This document shows positions 17,616 to 26,579 of a stretch of 64,000 bases of DNA, piece after piece. A model generated the notes under the pieces. It did no database searches and was not told the origin of the DNA. It was given only the letters and a program-made list of their open reading frames with translations. Every line of letters begins with the position of its first letter. Position 1 is the stretch's first letter. Source of the stretch: Amorphus sp040750475 (GTDB lineage: Bacteria > Pseudomonadota > Alphaproteobacteria > Rhizobiales > Amorphaceae); the NCBI RefSeq assembly GCF_040750475.1, contig NZ_JABJVY010000013.1, positions 62,001 to 126,000 on the forward strand, written 5' to 3'. The translations under genes and the position numbers were made by a program.

Positions 17616-18572
17616 ATGTTCGTCGTCTGCGGCGAAGCGCTGTGGGATTTCTTCGGCCGGGAAAGGCCCTCGGGCCTGTCGTTCGATGCCCGCGTCGGTG
17701 GGTCTCCGTTCAACGTGGCGGTCGGTCTTGCCCGCCTCGATCAGGACGTTGCGCTGCTGACCGGCCTGTCGCGGGATCGGCTTGGCGAGCGCCTGTTCGA
17801 TCGGCTGGAGCGCGAAGGGGTCTCGACCTCCTATCTGGTGCGCACGGAGCGCCCGACGACGTTGAGCCTGGTCGATCTCGGTCCGGATGGGTCGCCCGTC
17901 TATGCCTTCTACGGGGAGGGGACTGCGGACCGATGCGTGACGGAGGCCGATCTGCCCGCGTTCGGTTCCAACGTCTGGGGTTTCCATGTCGGGTCCTTTT
18001 CGCTGGTGACGGCGCCGACCGGCTCGTCGTTGCTCGCGCTCGCCCGACGCGAGGCGGGGCGCCGGCTTATCACGCTGGACCCGAACGTGCGGCTGAACGC
18101 GGAGCCTGATCTGGCGTTCTGGCGCGCGCGGGTGGACGACTTCGTCAGCGTGAGCGATGTGGTGAAGGTCAGCTCGGAGGACCTGGAGCTCCTGTTTCCG
18201 GGCTTTGCTACTGATGACGTCGCCGCGCGCTGGCTGGAGGCTGGCGCTGCGCTGGTCATCGTAACGGGCGGGGCGAGCGGGGCCGACGCTTATGGCGCGT
18301 TCGGAAAGGTCTCCGAACCGGGCCGGGTGGTCGCGGTGGCCGACACCGTCGGGGCCGGGGACAGCTTCATGGCTGCCATGATTGCCCGGCTCGCGGAGCG
18401 AGGTTTGACCTCGCGCAGATACCTCGCCGATCTGTCCGCAGAGGATGTGCTCCAGCTCCTCGGCTTTGCCTCCGATGCGGCTGCGATCACTTGCAGCCGG
18501 CGCGGGGCCGACTTGCCCCATCGCAGCGACATCGGTGCGAACGCGAAAGCCTGGAACGAAAGTTCGGAATAA
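17616..18572 (+). CDS. frk: Fructokinase (PfkB family)
   Basis: A 318-residue ribokinase-fold sugar kinase. The N-terminal signature GGSPFNVAVGLARL is near residue 28. The C-terminal signature DTVGAGDSFMAAMIARL near residue 245 contains the catalytic aspartate of GAGD. It would phosphorylate the fructose released by mannitol or sorbitol dehydrogenase in this locus. Substrate preference comes from context, and other PfkB substrates are possible. A GGGAGG ribosome site is just before the ATG at 17616. It is divergent from the ROK gene, with the operator-like box between them. Confidence 0.88.
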   Translation: MFVVCGEALWDFFGRERPSGLSFDARVGGSPFNVAVGLARLDQDVALLTGLSRDRLGERLFDRLEREGVSTSYLVRTERPTTLSLVDLGPDGSPVYAFYGEGTADRCVTEADLPAFGSNVWGFHVGSFSLVTAPTGSSLLALARREAGRRLITLDPNVRLNAEPDLAFWRARVDDFVSVSDVVKVSSEDLELLFPGFATDDVAARWLEAGAALVIVTGGASGADAYGAFGKVSEPGRVVAVADTVGAGDSFMAAMIARLAERGLTSRRYLADLSAEDVLQLLGFASDAAAITCSRRGADLPHRSDIGANAKAWNESSE

Positions 18573-18875
18573 ACGTGACCCGGTTTCCCGGCCGCATTTC
18601 GCTGCAGCGCACGCGCCAATGATGCGTTGCCGTCCGTCTTGGGGAATGCGCAATTGCTAGGCAAGGTCACTTTTTAGAATAGAAAAATCAAAGTGATTTA
18701 ATAATTGACAGCCGCCAGGTCGGGTGATGTAGTTTTTGAAGCGTGAAATTTCGTCACAGGCTTCGGGCGCGCGGTCACGGTGCAGCCGGAAGTTGGAACG
18801 GACGGCGCGATCGCCGCGCCTGAACAATAAGCGCGATGCCCTATGACGGCACGTGCATATGCATGGGAGGAAAGC
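18573..18875. other. frk-smoE intergenic control region
   Basis: About 300 bases without a gene. The AT-rich centre (18665-18735) holds the second copy of the 16-bp box and presumably the smo promoter. The ribosome site GGGAGG is just before the smoE ATG. Confidence 0.55.
18694..18709 (+). promoter_or_regulatory. Putative polyol-regulon operator, copy 2 (before smoE)
   Basis: TGATTTAATAATTGAC differs at one of 16 positions from the box between the ROK gene and frk. It lies about 170 bases before smoE. Its ends TCAA and TTGA form a weak dyad. The shared site suggests co-regulation of frk and the transporter operon. Confidence 0.55.
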
Positions 18876-20189
18876 ATGAGCTATCCAGCATGGCTGGTTG
18901 GTGCGGCGTCGGTTCTGGCGCTGACTGTGTCTGCCCAGGCGGAGACGATCACGATCGCCACGGTGAACAATGGCGACATGATCCGGATGCAGAAGCTCAC
19001 CGACGACTTCACGAAGGATCATCCCGACATCGACTTGGAATGGGTGACGCTGGAGGAGAACACGCTGCGCCAGCGCGTGACCCAGGATATCGCCACCAAG
19101 GGCGGCCAGTTCGACATCATGACCATCGGCAACTACGAGGTGCCGCTCTGGGCCAAGCAGAACTGGCTGATGCCGCTGGAAAACATGCCGGACGGCTATG
19201 ATGTCGACGACATCCTGCCGGCGATCCGCGGCGGTCTGTCGGTCGATGGCACGCTCTATGCCGCGCCGTTCTACGGCGAGTCGGCGATGCTGATGTATCG
19301 CACCGATCTTGCCGAAAAGGCCGGCATCGCCATTCCCGATCAGCCGACCTGGGCCGATATCAAGAAGGCGGCCGAGGCAATGACTGACAAGGACAACGAG
19401 ATTTACGGCATCTGCCTGCGCGGCAAGGCGGGCTGGGGCGAGAACATGGCCTTCATCACCGCCATGTCGAACTCCTATGGCGCGCGTTGGTTCGACATGG
19501 ATTGGCAGCCGCAGTTCGACAGCCCCGAGTGGAAGGCGACGATCACCGACTATCTCGACATGATGGAGAAGTACGGTCCGCCCGGCGCCTCCTCCAACGG
19601 CTTCAACGAGAACCTCGCGCTGTTCCAGCAAGGCAAGTGCGGCATGTGGATCGACGCTACCGTCGCCGCCTCGTTCGTGACCGACAAGGATGAGTCCAAG
19701 GTCGCCGACAAAGTCGGCTTCGCCCAGTTTCCCAACAAGCAGGGCGTTGATAACCACGGCAACTGGCTGTGGTCGTGGAACCTGGCGATCCCGGCTTCTA
19801 CCGACGCGCCGGACGCTGCGAAGGCGTTCGTCGCCTGGGCCACCTCCAAGCAATACACCGATCTGGTGGCCGAGAATGAAGGCTGGGCCGCCGCCCCTCC
19901 CGGCACACGGACCTCGCTCTACGAGAATCCAAAATACCAGGAAGCCGCGCCGTTCGCGAAGATGACGCTTGAGTCCATCAACGCGGTGAACACCAAGAAG
20001 CCGTCGGTTCAGGAAATCCCCTATACCGGCGCCCAGTTCGTGGCGATCCCGGAGTTCCAGGGCATGGGAACCACGGTGGGGCAGATGTTCTCTGCCGCGC
20101 TTGCCGGCCAGATGTCGGCGGACCAGGCGCTGCAGAACGCCCAGGCCGTGACCAAGCGTGAAATGACCAAGGCTGGCTACATCAAGTAG
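18876..20189 (+). CDS. smoE: Polyol ABC transporter substrate-binding protein
   Basis: A 437-residue extracellular solute-binding protein (family 1) with a signal peptide (about residues 1-20, WLVGAASVLALTVSAQA) before ETITIATVNNGDM. The interior matches SmoE-type sorbitol/mannitol receptors (IATKGGQFDIMTIGNYEVP, APFYGESAMLMYRTDL). It captures sugar alcohols in the periplasm for SmoFGK. I chose the ATG at 18876 for its GGGAGG ribosome site and because the signal peptide starts there. A hairpin follows the gene before smoF. Confidence 0.93.
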   Translation: MSYPAWLVGAASVLALTVSAQAETITIATVNNGDMIRMQKLTDDFTKDHPDIDLEWVTLEENTLRQRVTQDIATKGGQFDIMTIGNYEVPLWAKQNWLMPLENMPDGYDVDDILPAIRGGLSVDGTLYAAPFYGESAMLMYRTDLAEKAGIAIPDQPTWADIKKAAEAMTDKDNEIYGICLRGKAGWGENMAFITAMSNSYGARWFDMDWQPQFDSPEWKATITDYLDMMEKYGPPGASSNGFNENLALFQQGKCGMWIDATVAASFVTDKDESKVADKVGFAQFPNKQGVDNHGNWLWSWNLAIPASTDAPDAAKAFVAWATSKQYTDLVAENEGWAAAPPGTRTSLYENPKYQEAAPFAKMTLESINAVNTKKPSVQEIPYTGAQFVAIPEFQGMGTTVGQMFSAALAGQMSADQALQNAQAVTKREMTKAGYIK

Positions 20190-20209
20190 CGGCCCGGACC
20201 AAAGATGAA

Positions 20210-20232
20210 GGCGCCCGCGCTGTGCGGGCGCC
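20210..20232 (+). terminator. Hairpin between smoE and smoF (probable attenuator)
   Basis: GGCGCCCGC (20210-20218) and GCGGGCGCC (20224-20232) form a perfect 9-bp GC stem with a 5-base loop. The tail is only moderately T-rich (CGATCCTTCTCTTC). Such intra-operon hairpins commonly keep binding-protein mRNA above permease mRNA by partial termination or 3'-end protection. Confidence 0.6.
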
Positions 20233-20361
20233 CGATCCTTCTCTTCGAAACCAAAATCGTCCAGGATCGGGTCTGCGTGCCGTCCGCATCCCGGTCTAAA
20301 ATAAAGCAATCGAAGAGCCGCCCGGGTTCGGTGCCGCTCGCCTCCTGCGGAGTGTCAGACG

Positions 20362-21234
20362 ATGGCCACCGCCCATTCGCGGTCCGCCGCGCGGTTCATG
20401 ATCTCCCCTTCCGTCATCCTGCTGTTCTGCTGGATGGCGATCCCGTTGGGGATGACGATCTACTTCTCTTTCCTGCGCTACAATCTGTTGATGCCGGGAA
20501 TGAACGAGTGGATCGGGTTCCTGAACTATCAGTTCTTCTTCACCGATCCGGCCTTTTTCGCTGCCCTCACCAACACGCTGATGTTGGTCGGCGGTGTGCT
20601 GATCCTGACCATCGTCGGCGGCGTGCTTCTGGCCATTCTGCTGGACCAGCCGATGTGGGGGCGTGGCATCGTCCGCATCCTGGTGATCGCGCCGTTCTTC
20701 GTCATGCCGACGGTGTCGGCGCTGGTCTGGAAGAACATGTTCATGAATCCCGTCAACGGCCTGTTCGCCTTCCTGGCGAAGTCGGTCGGGATGCAGCCGT
20801 TCGACTTTCTGGCCGAGGCGCCGCTTTTGTCGATGATCTGGATCGTCGGCTGGCGCTGGCTGCCGTTTGCCACCCTGATCCTTCTGACCGCGCTGCAGTC
20901 CCTCGATAGCGAGCAGCTCGAGGCGGCGGAAATGGACGGCGCCGGCCCGGTCAGCCGTTTCTTCCACATCATGCTGCCGCATCTCGCCCGCGCGATCACC
21001 GTGGTGATCCTGATTCAGACGATCTTCCTGCTCTCGATCTTCGCGGAGATCCTGGTCACCACCAATGGCGGGCCGGGCTACGCCACCACCAACATCACCT
21101 ATCTGGTCTACGCCCTGTCGCTGTTGCAGTTCGACGTCGGCGGCGGCTCGGCCGGCGGCGTGGTCGCGGTCATTCTGGCCAACATCGTTGCGATCTTCCT
21201 GATGCGGATGATCGGCAAGAATCTGGACGTTTGA
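20362..21234 (+). CDS. smoF: Polyol ABC transporter permease 1
   Basis: A 290-residue membrane protein with six predicted helices, of the MalF-like binding-protein-dependent permease class. The cytoplasmic EAA loop that contacts the ATPase is visible near residue 190 (EAAEMDGAGPVSRFFHIMLP). It is the first permease of the smo transporter, ends one base before smoG begins, and follows smoE after a 172-base gap containing a hairpin. Confidence 0.93.
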   Translation: MATAHSRSAARFMISPSVILLFCWMAIPLGMTIYFSFLRYNLLMPGMNEWIGFLNYQFFFTDPAFFAALTNTLMLVGGVLILTIVGGVLLAILLDQPMWGRGIVRILVIAPFFVMPTVSALVWKNMFMNPVNGLFAFLAKSVGMQPFDFLAEAPLLSMIWIVGWRWLPFATLILLTALQSLDSEQLEAAEMDGAGPVSRFFHIMLPHLARAITVVILIQTIFLLSIFAEILVTTNGGPGYATTNITYLVYALSLLQFDVGGGSAGGVVAVILANIVAIFLMRMIGKNLDV

Positions 21235-21235
21235 T

Positions 21236-22066
21236 ATGGCCCGCGCCGTCACGCCCCAACGTAAACTCGTCTTCACCGTCATCGCCTGGGTGATCGGGGT
21301 TCTGATCTTCTTTCCCGTGCTCTGGACGGTATTGACCAGTTTCAAGACCGAGGCCGAGGCGATCGCTTCGCCGCCGTCGTTCCTGATGTTCGACTGGACG
21401 CTGGAGAACTACGCGGAGGTTCAGGAGCGCTCCAACTATTTGCGCCACTTCTGGAACTCCGTGGTGATTTCGCTCGGCTCCACCGCGCTCGGCCTGGTAA
21501 TCGCGATCCCCGCGGCCTGGTCGATGGCGTTCGTACCGGGCCGTCGGACCAAGGACGTCTTGATGTGGATGCTCTCCACCAAGATGCTGCCGCCGGTGGG
21601 TGTGCTGATCCCGATCTACCTGATTTTCCGCGATGTCGGCCTGCTCGACACGCTGCTCGGCCTGGTCATCGTCCTCATGCTGATCAATCTCCCGATCATC
21701 ATCTGGATGCTGTTCACCTATTTCCGCGAGATCCCGGGCGAGATCCTGGAGGCGGCCCGCATGGACGGCGCCACCTTGCGCGAGGAGGTGCTCTACGTGC
21801 TGACGCCGATGGCGGTGCCGGGCATCGCCTCCACGCTTCTCCTCAACATCATCCTGGCGTGGAACGAGGCGTTCTGGACCTTGAACCTGACGGCGGCCAA
21901 CGCGGCGCCGCTGACGGCCTTCATTGCCAGCTATTCCAGCCCCGAAGGGCTCTTCTACGCGAAGCTTTCTGCGGCATCGACGATGGCGGTCGCGCCGATC
22001 CTGCTGCTCGGCTGGTTCAGCCAGAAGCAGCTCGTTCGCGGGCTGACGTTCGGCGCGGTGAAATAG
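21236..22066 (+). CDS. smoG: Polyol ABC transporter permease 2
   Basis: A 276-residue MalG-like permease with six hydrophobic helices. Its EAA motif is EAARMDGATLREEVLYVLTP near residue 175. With SmoF it forms the membrane channel. The segment LMWMLSTKMLPPVGVLIPIY is typical of the polyol and trehalose class. The ATPase gene follows after nine bases. Confidence 0.93.
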   Translation: MARAVTPQRKLVFTVIAWVIGVLIFFPVLWTVLTSFKTEAEAIASPPSFLMFDWTLENYAEVQERSNYLRHFWNSVVISLGSTALGLVIAIPAAWSMAFVPGRRTKDVLMWMLSTKMLPPVGVLIPIYLIFRDVGLLDTLLGLVIVLMLINLPIIIWMLFTYFREIPGEILEAARMDGATLREEVLYVLTPMAVPGIASTLLLNIILAWNEAFWTLNLTAANAAPLTAFIASYSSPEGLFYAKLSAASTMAVAPILLLGWFSQKQLVRGLTFGAVK

Positions 22067-22075
22067 GAACACGCC

Positions 22076-23077
22076 ATGGGCCATATCTCGCTTCAGAAAA
22101 TCACCAAAGCCTTCGGCGATGTGGAGGTGATTCCGCCGCTCGATCTGGAGATCCGCGACGGCGAGTTCATCGTCTTCGTCGGACCGTCAGGGTGCGGAAA
22201 ATCCACGCTGTTGCGGCTGATCGCGGGCCTGGAAGACGTCTCCTCCGGCGTGATCGAAATCGACGAACGCGACGCCACCGAGGTGCCGCCGGCCAAGCGC
22301 GGGCTCGCCATGGTGTTCCAGTCCTATGCGCTCTATCCGCACATGAGCGTGCGCAAGAATATCGCTTTTCCGCTCCGAATGGCCGGGCTGGACAAGACGG
22401 AGATCGAAAAGCGCGTGGCGGATGCGGCGCGGGTCCTGAACCTCACCGACTATCTGGACCGACGTCCGGGTCAGCTCTCCGGCGGCCAGCGACAGCGCGT
22501 CGCGATCGGGCGGGCGATCGTGCGCGAGCCGTCCGCGTTCCTGTTCGACGAGCCGCTGTCGAATCTGGACGCGGCACTGCGCGTCAACATGCGCTTGGAG
22601 ATTTCGGAGCTCCACAACAACCTGTCGACCACCATGATTTACGTCACCCACGACCAGGTGGAGGCCATGACCATGGCCGACCGGATCGTGGTTCTGAACG
22701 CTGGTCGTATCGAGCAAGTGGGCAGTCCGCTGGAGCTCTACGCCCGCCCGCGCAATCGCTTCGTGGCGGGCTTTATCGGCTCGCCGCGCATGAATTTCAT
22801 CGAGGGCGAGGTCGCGAAGGAGCACGGTGCAGCCACTGTCGGCATTCGCCCGGAACACCTTGCGCTCTCCACAGAAAGCGGTCTCTGGAAGGGCCGGGTG
22901 AGTATTTCCGAGCACTTGGGCTCCGATACGTTGCTGCACGTCCAGACAGACGATCTCGGCGTCCTGACCGCCCGGGCCGATGGGGAAAGGCCGGTCCATC
23001 ATGGCGACACGGTCTGGCTGACGCCTCAGGAGGAGAAGCTGCATCGCTTCGATGCGGAAGGGCTGGCGCTTGCCTGA
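22076..23077 (+). CDS. smoK: Polyol ABC transporter ATP-binding protein
   Basis: A 333-residue MalK/UgpC-type ATPase. The Walker A loop is GPSGCGKST (residues 38-46), the Q-loop is VFQSYALYPHM, the ABC signature is LSGGQRQRVAIGR, and Walker B is FLFDEPLSNLD. An H-loop (YVTHDQVEAMTMADR) and a C-terminal TOBE-like regulatory domain follow. It powers import by SmoFG. The order smoE-F-G-K and the neighbouring mannitol dehydrogenase match the Rhodobacter polyol operon, except that the sorbitol dehydrogenase gene smoS is absent here. Confidence 0.93.
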   Translation: MGHISLQKITKAFGDVEVIPPLDLEIRDGEFIVFVGPSGCGKSTLLRLIAGLEDVSSGVIEIDERDATEVPPAKRGLAMVFQSYALYPHMSVRKNIAFPLRMAGLDKTEIEKRVADAARVLNLTDYLDRRPGQLSGGQRQRVAIGRAIVREPSAFLFDEPLSNLDAALRVNMRLEISELHNNLSTTMIYVTHDQVEAMTMADRIVVLNAGRIEQVGSPLELYARPRNRFVAGFIGSPRMNFIEGEVAKEHGAATVGIRPEHLALSTESGLWKGRVSISEHLGSDTLLHVQTDDLGVLTARADGERPVHHGDTVWLTPQEEKLHRFDAEGLALA

Positions 23078-23139
23078 TCAATCCTGGCGCTGAATCTGAA
23101 CGAACTGACCGGCCGCGACCAGCCGGGCGAAGGAGACCC

Positions 23140-24615
23140 ATGACGACACGGCTTTCCGCCGCCTTCCTTCCCGAAATCGCCGAGACCGCGCGGATTCCGG
23201 CCTACGACCGGACTGCGCTTAGGGCAGGTATTCTACATTTCGGCGTCGGCAATTTTCACCGGGCGCACCAAGCGGTCTATCTCGACAATCTGTTCGCCAC
23301 CGGGCGTGACCATGATTGGGCGATCGTCGGGGCCGGCGTGATGCCCGGCGATGCGAGCATGCGGTTTGCGCTTCAAGGCCAGGATTGGCTGACCACCGTG
23401 GTCGAGCAATCGGCGGAGAAAAGCATCGCGCAGGTCACCGGCGCGATGATCGACATGTTGCCCGTCGGCGAAATCGAGACGCTGATCGAACGGCTCGCCG
23501 ATCCCGCCATTCGTATCGTCTCGCTGACCGTGACCGAGGGCGGCTATTTCGTCGATTCCACCGGCACGTTTGATCCCACTCATCCCGCGATCGTGGCCGA
23601 TGGGGCGGAGCCGGACGCGCCGAAGACCGTGTTCGGCCTGATCGCCGCCGGCCTCAAGCGCCGGCGAGCGGAGGGCATCACCCCATTTACCGTGATGTCG
23701 TGCGATAATATTCCCCACAACGGCGTGGTGGCGAAGAATGCGGTGACCGGTGTTGCCCGTCTTGCCGACCGTGAGTTGGCCGACTGGATTGGGGAAGCGG
23801 TCGCCTTTCCGAACGGCATGGTCGACCGGATTACTCCTGCGACCGGCGACCGCGAGCGCGAAATGCTCGCCCGCGATTTCGGCATAAAGGACGCCTGGCC
23901 GGTCTTTTGCGAAGATTTTTGCCAGTGGGTGTTGGAAGACCATTTCCCGGCGGGCCGGCCGGCGCTGGAAGCCGTCGGCGTCCAGTTTGTGCCGGACGTA
24001 TCGCCGTTCGAAGTCATGAAGCTTAGGATTCTGAACGGCGGCCACGCGGCGATCGCCTATCCGGCCGGGCTGCTCGACATCCATTTCGTGCACGAGGCGA
24101 TGGAGCACGATCTGGTGCGCCGGTTCCTGGACAAGCTTGAGCGCGACGAGATCATGCCTGTCGTGCCGCCGGTGCCCGAGACGGACCTGAACTGGTATTT
24201 CGGAGAAATCGTTCGACGCTTCTCCAATCCGAAGATTGGCGACACGGTGCGTCGATTGTGCCTGGACGGGTCCAACCGACAGCCGAAGTTCATCGTGCCG
24301 ACCATCGCGGACCGGCTGAAGGCGGGAGCCGACGTGACCGGGCTTGCCCTGGAATCGGCACTTTGGTGCCGCTACTGCACCGGTACGACGGAAAGCGGCG
24401 CCGTCATCGAGCCGAACGATCCGAACTGGGACGCTCTGGTGCCGATCGCGAAGGCGGCTCAGACCGATCCGGACGCTTGGCTGGCGATGGTGTCGGTTTA
24501 CGGGGAGGTGGGGCAGGCCGAACCGTTCCGCCTCCGGTTCGCCGATGCGGTGCGGGCGCTCGCTGAGGAAGGCACCGAAGCCGTCCTGAAGCGCTACCTG
24601 GCAGGGGCGTTCTGA
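23140..24615 (+). CDS. mtlK: Mannitol 2-dehydrogenase
   Basis: A 491-residue long-chain polyol dehydrogenase, the usual size for MtlK. The N-terminal Rossmann part has GILHFGVGNFHRAHQAVYLDNL when read through. The family signature region is near residue 230 (DRITPATGDRE), and the catalytic lysine motif KLRILNGGHAAIAYP is near residue 295. It oxidises D-mannitol (and often arabitol or sorbitol) to the ketose with NAD+. The ATG at 23140 follows GGAGA. A much longer open frame upstream overlaps smoG and smoK in another phase and is not coding. Fructuronate reductases are related, but the smo context supports a mannitol enzyme. Confidence 0.92.
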   Translation: MTTRLSAAFLPEIAETARIPAYDRTALRAGILHFGVGNFHRAHQAVYLDNLFATGRDHDWAIVGAGVMPGDASMRFALQGQDWLTTVVEQSAEKSIAQVTGAMIDMLPVGEIETLIERLADPAIRIVSLTVTEGGYFVDSTGTFDPTHPAIVADGAEPDAPKTVFGLIAAGLKRRRAEGITPFTVMSCDNIPHNGVVAKNAVTGVARLADRELADWIGEAVAFPNGMVDRITPATGDREREMLARDFGIKDAWPVFCEDFCQWVLEDHFPAGRPALEAVGVQFVPDVSPFEVMKLRILNGGHAAIAYPAGLLDIHFVHEAMEHDLVRRFLDKLERDEIMPVVPPVPETDLNWYFGEIVRRFSNPKIGDTVRRLCLDGSNRQPKFIVPTIADRLKAGADVTGLALESALWCRYCTGTTESGAVIEPNDPNWDALVPIAKAAQTDPDAWLAMVSVYGEVGQAEPFRLRFADAVRALAEEGTEAVLKRYLAGAF

Positions 24616-24738
24616 TCCGGGAAGGGTGGAAATCCGAGGGTCCATCGAGCTGCCGTGAATGGCTTTCAACGGGGTTCCCTTCTCCGCTAAAAAGGGTCGG
24701 TCCGAACGTTGGGCGTCGGGCAGACGCGAAGGGATGCC

Positions 24739-25776
24739 GTGAGCGAAACCCGTGCCTTCATCACCGGCCTGTCGGGAACGACGTTGACCGCCGACGAGGT
24801 CTCCTTCCTGCAAACCGCCGCCCCTTGGGGTTTGATCCTGTTCCAGCGCAATTGCGTCGATCCTGCTCAGGTGCGCGCGCTGGTGGCCGAGGCGCGGTCC
24901 GTGCTGGGGTGGCAGGCGCCGGTCCTGATCGACCAGGAGGGCGGGCGGGTTCAGCGCCTGAAGCCGCCTTATTGGTCAACTTACCCGGCGGCCCGAACTT
25001 TCGGTGACCTCTTCCGGACCGATCAGGCCACCGGGCTGGAGGCATGCCGGCTGGCGACCCGGTTGATCGCCGCCGATCTTGCGGCCCTCGGCATCGATGT
25101 CGATTGCCTTCCTCTGCTCGATGTCCCGATCGCCGGCGCCCACGACATCATCGGCGATCGTGCCTATGCGATGGACCCGGGGACGATTGTCGCCTTCGGT
25201 CGGGTGGCCAGCGACGCGCTGATGGCCGGTGGTGTGCTGCCGGTGATGAAGCACATTCCCGGACATGGCCGGGCCCGGTCCGACAGCCATGAGGCTCTGC
25301 CTGTGGTGGAGGCCGCCCGCACGGAGCTGGAGGCGAGCGACTTCGTGCCGTTCGCCACACTTGCCGATTGCCCGCTCGCGATGACGGCGCACGTGGTCTA
25401 CACCGCGCTCGACCCGTTGCGGCCGGCGACCACCTCCAAAACCGTGATCGGGGAGGTGATCCGCGGCCAGATCGGATATGATGGTTGCCTGATGAGCGAC
25501 GATCTTTCCATGCAGGCGCTGAGCGGCGGGCTTGGCGAACGGGCGGCGATTTCGATCGCGGCCGGATGCGATCTTGCGCTTCACTGCAACGGCCGGCTCG
25601 ACGAGATGGATCAGGTCGCGGCCAACGTCCCGCAGCTTGCCGGCCGTGCGGCGGAACGCGCCGAGCGGGCTCTTTCGATGCGCCGGGCGCCGGAGCCGTT
25701 CGACGTGAGGGCTGCGCGCCGGCGCCTGGCCGACTTGCTCGCGCCTTTGAGTGCTGCCGGTGGAGCGGCGCAATGA
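24739..25776 (+). CDS. nagZ: Beta-N-acetylhexosaminidase NagZ
   Basis: A 345-residue family-3 glycosidase. The conserved loop KHIPGHGRARSDSH near residue 175 carries the histidine/aspartate dyad, and DQEGGRVQRL near 65 is the family's substrate-side motif. The nucleophile region is MSDDLSMQAL near 255. It removes GlcNAc from anhydro-muropeptides during peptidoglycan recycling in the cytoplasm. I used the GTG at 24739, which begins SETRAFITGL at the fold boundary and is preceded by GAAGGG. The stop overlaps the scpA start. nagZ-scpA-scpB is a conserved alphaproteobacterial order. Confidence 0.93.
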   Translation: MSETRAFITGLSGTTLTADEVSFLQTAAPWGLILFQRNCVDPAQVRALVAEARSVLGWQAPVLIDQEGGRVQRLKPPYWSTYPAARTFGDLFRTDQATGLEACRLATRLIAADLAALGIDVDCLPLLDVPIAGAHDIIGDRAYAMDPGTIVAFGRVASDALMAGGVLPVMKHIPGHGRARSDSHEALPVVEAARTELEASDFVPFATLADCPLAMTAHVVYTALDPLRPATTSKTVIGEVIRGQIGYDGCLMSDDLSMQALSGGLGERAAISIAAGCDLALHCNGRLDEMDQVAANVPQLAGRAAERAERALSMRRAPEPFDVRAARRRLADLLAPLSAAGGAAQ

Positions 25777-26579
25777 GCGAGGCGGAGGGCGATTCGTTCG
25801 AGGCGCCCGTCCGTGCCGAGCGCACCGACGCTGACGCCGACGCGCTGCATGTCGACATTCGCGGCTTCGAAGGACCGCTCGACCTGTTGCTTGCGCTCGC
25901 CCGCTCCCAAAAAGTGGATCTGACGCGGATTTCCGTCAGCGATCTGGCCGAACAATATCTCGCCTTCATCGAGGAGGCGCGCCGTATCCGGCTGGAGCTA
26001 GCCGCCGACTATCTGGTCATGGCCGCGTGGCTTGCCTACCTGAAGTCGCGCCTGCTGGTGCCGAAGCCGGAGAACGACGACGAGCCGACCGGTGAGGAAT
26101 TGGCGGCGGAACTTGCTTTTCGGCTGAAGCGGCTGGAAGCCATGCGCAAGGCGGCGGAGGATCTGACCGCGCGCCCGCAGCTTGGCCGTGCCGTGATGGC
26201 GCGCGGCGCGCCGGAGCCGATCGGCGTGAAGCGCCAGACCCGCTGGCAGGCCACCATCTACGACCTATTGTCGGCATATGCCTCCCAGCGTCAGCGCGAG
26301 ATGGTCACCGTGGTGCGCATGCGCCGGCGGGTGGTGTGGTCGTTGACCGATGCACGTCAGGCGCTGGAGCGGATGGTCGGGCGGATCGTCGACTGGACGC
26401 CGATCGATCAGCTTCTGCTGCGCTATCTCTCCGATCCGTCGGAGCGCACGACGGTGCTTGCCAGCACCTTCTCCGCCAGCCTGGAGCTGGTGCGCGAAGG
26501 CAGGCTTGAGCTGCGCCAGACAGGGGCGTTCGCGCCGATCTATGTGAGGACGAAGAGCGGGGACGACGGCCAGGAATGA
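25773..26579 (+). CDS. scpA: Segregation and condensation protein A
   Basis: A 268-residue kleisin. The N-terminal region has the hallmark GFEGPLDLLLALARSQKVDL (about residues 30-49), and the helical stretch LAADYLVMAAWLAYLKSRLL follows. The C-terminal winged helix bridges SMC heads. It acts with ScpB and SMC in chromosome condensation and segregation. The ATG at 25773 overlaps the nagZ stop (ATGA), and the gene ends in an ATGA overlap with scpB. Confidence 0.95.
   Translation: MSEAEGDSFEAPVRAERTDADADALHVDIRGFEGPLDLLLALARSQKVDLTRISVSDLAEQYLAFIEEARRIRLELAADYLVMAAWLAYLKSRLLVPKPENDDEPTGEELAAELAFRLKRLEAMRKAAEDLTARPQLGRAVMARGAPEPIGVKRQTRWQATIYDLLSAYASQRQREMVTVVRMRRRVVWSLTDARQALERMVGRIVDWTPIDQLLLRYLSDPSERTTVLASTFSASLELVREGRLELRQTGAFAPIYVRTKSGDDGQE

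Noticed and set aside
21565..23139. Long rightward frame continuous with mtlK and overlapping smoG and smoK in another phase
   Set aside because: smoG and smoK are unmistakable in their own phases. The mannitol dehydrogenase fold starts at the ATG at 23140 with its own ribosome site.
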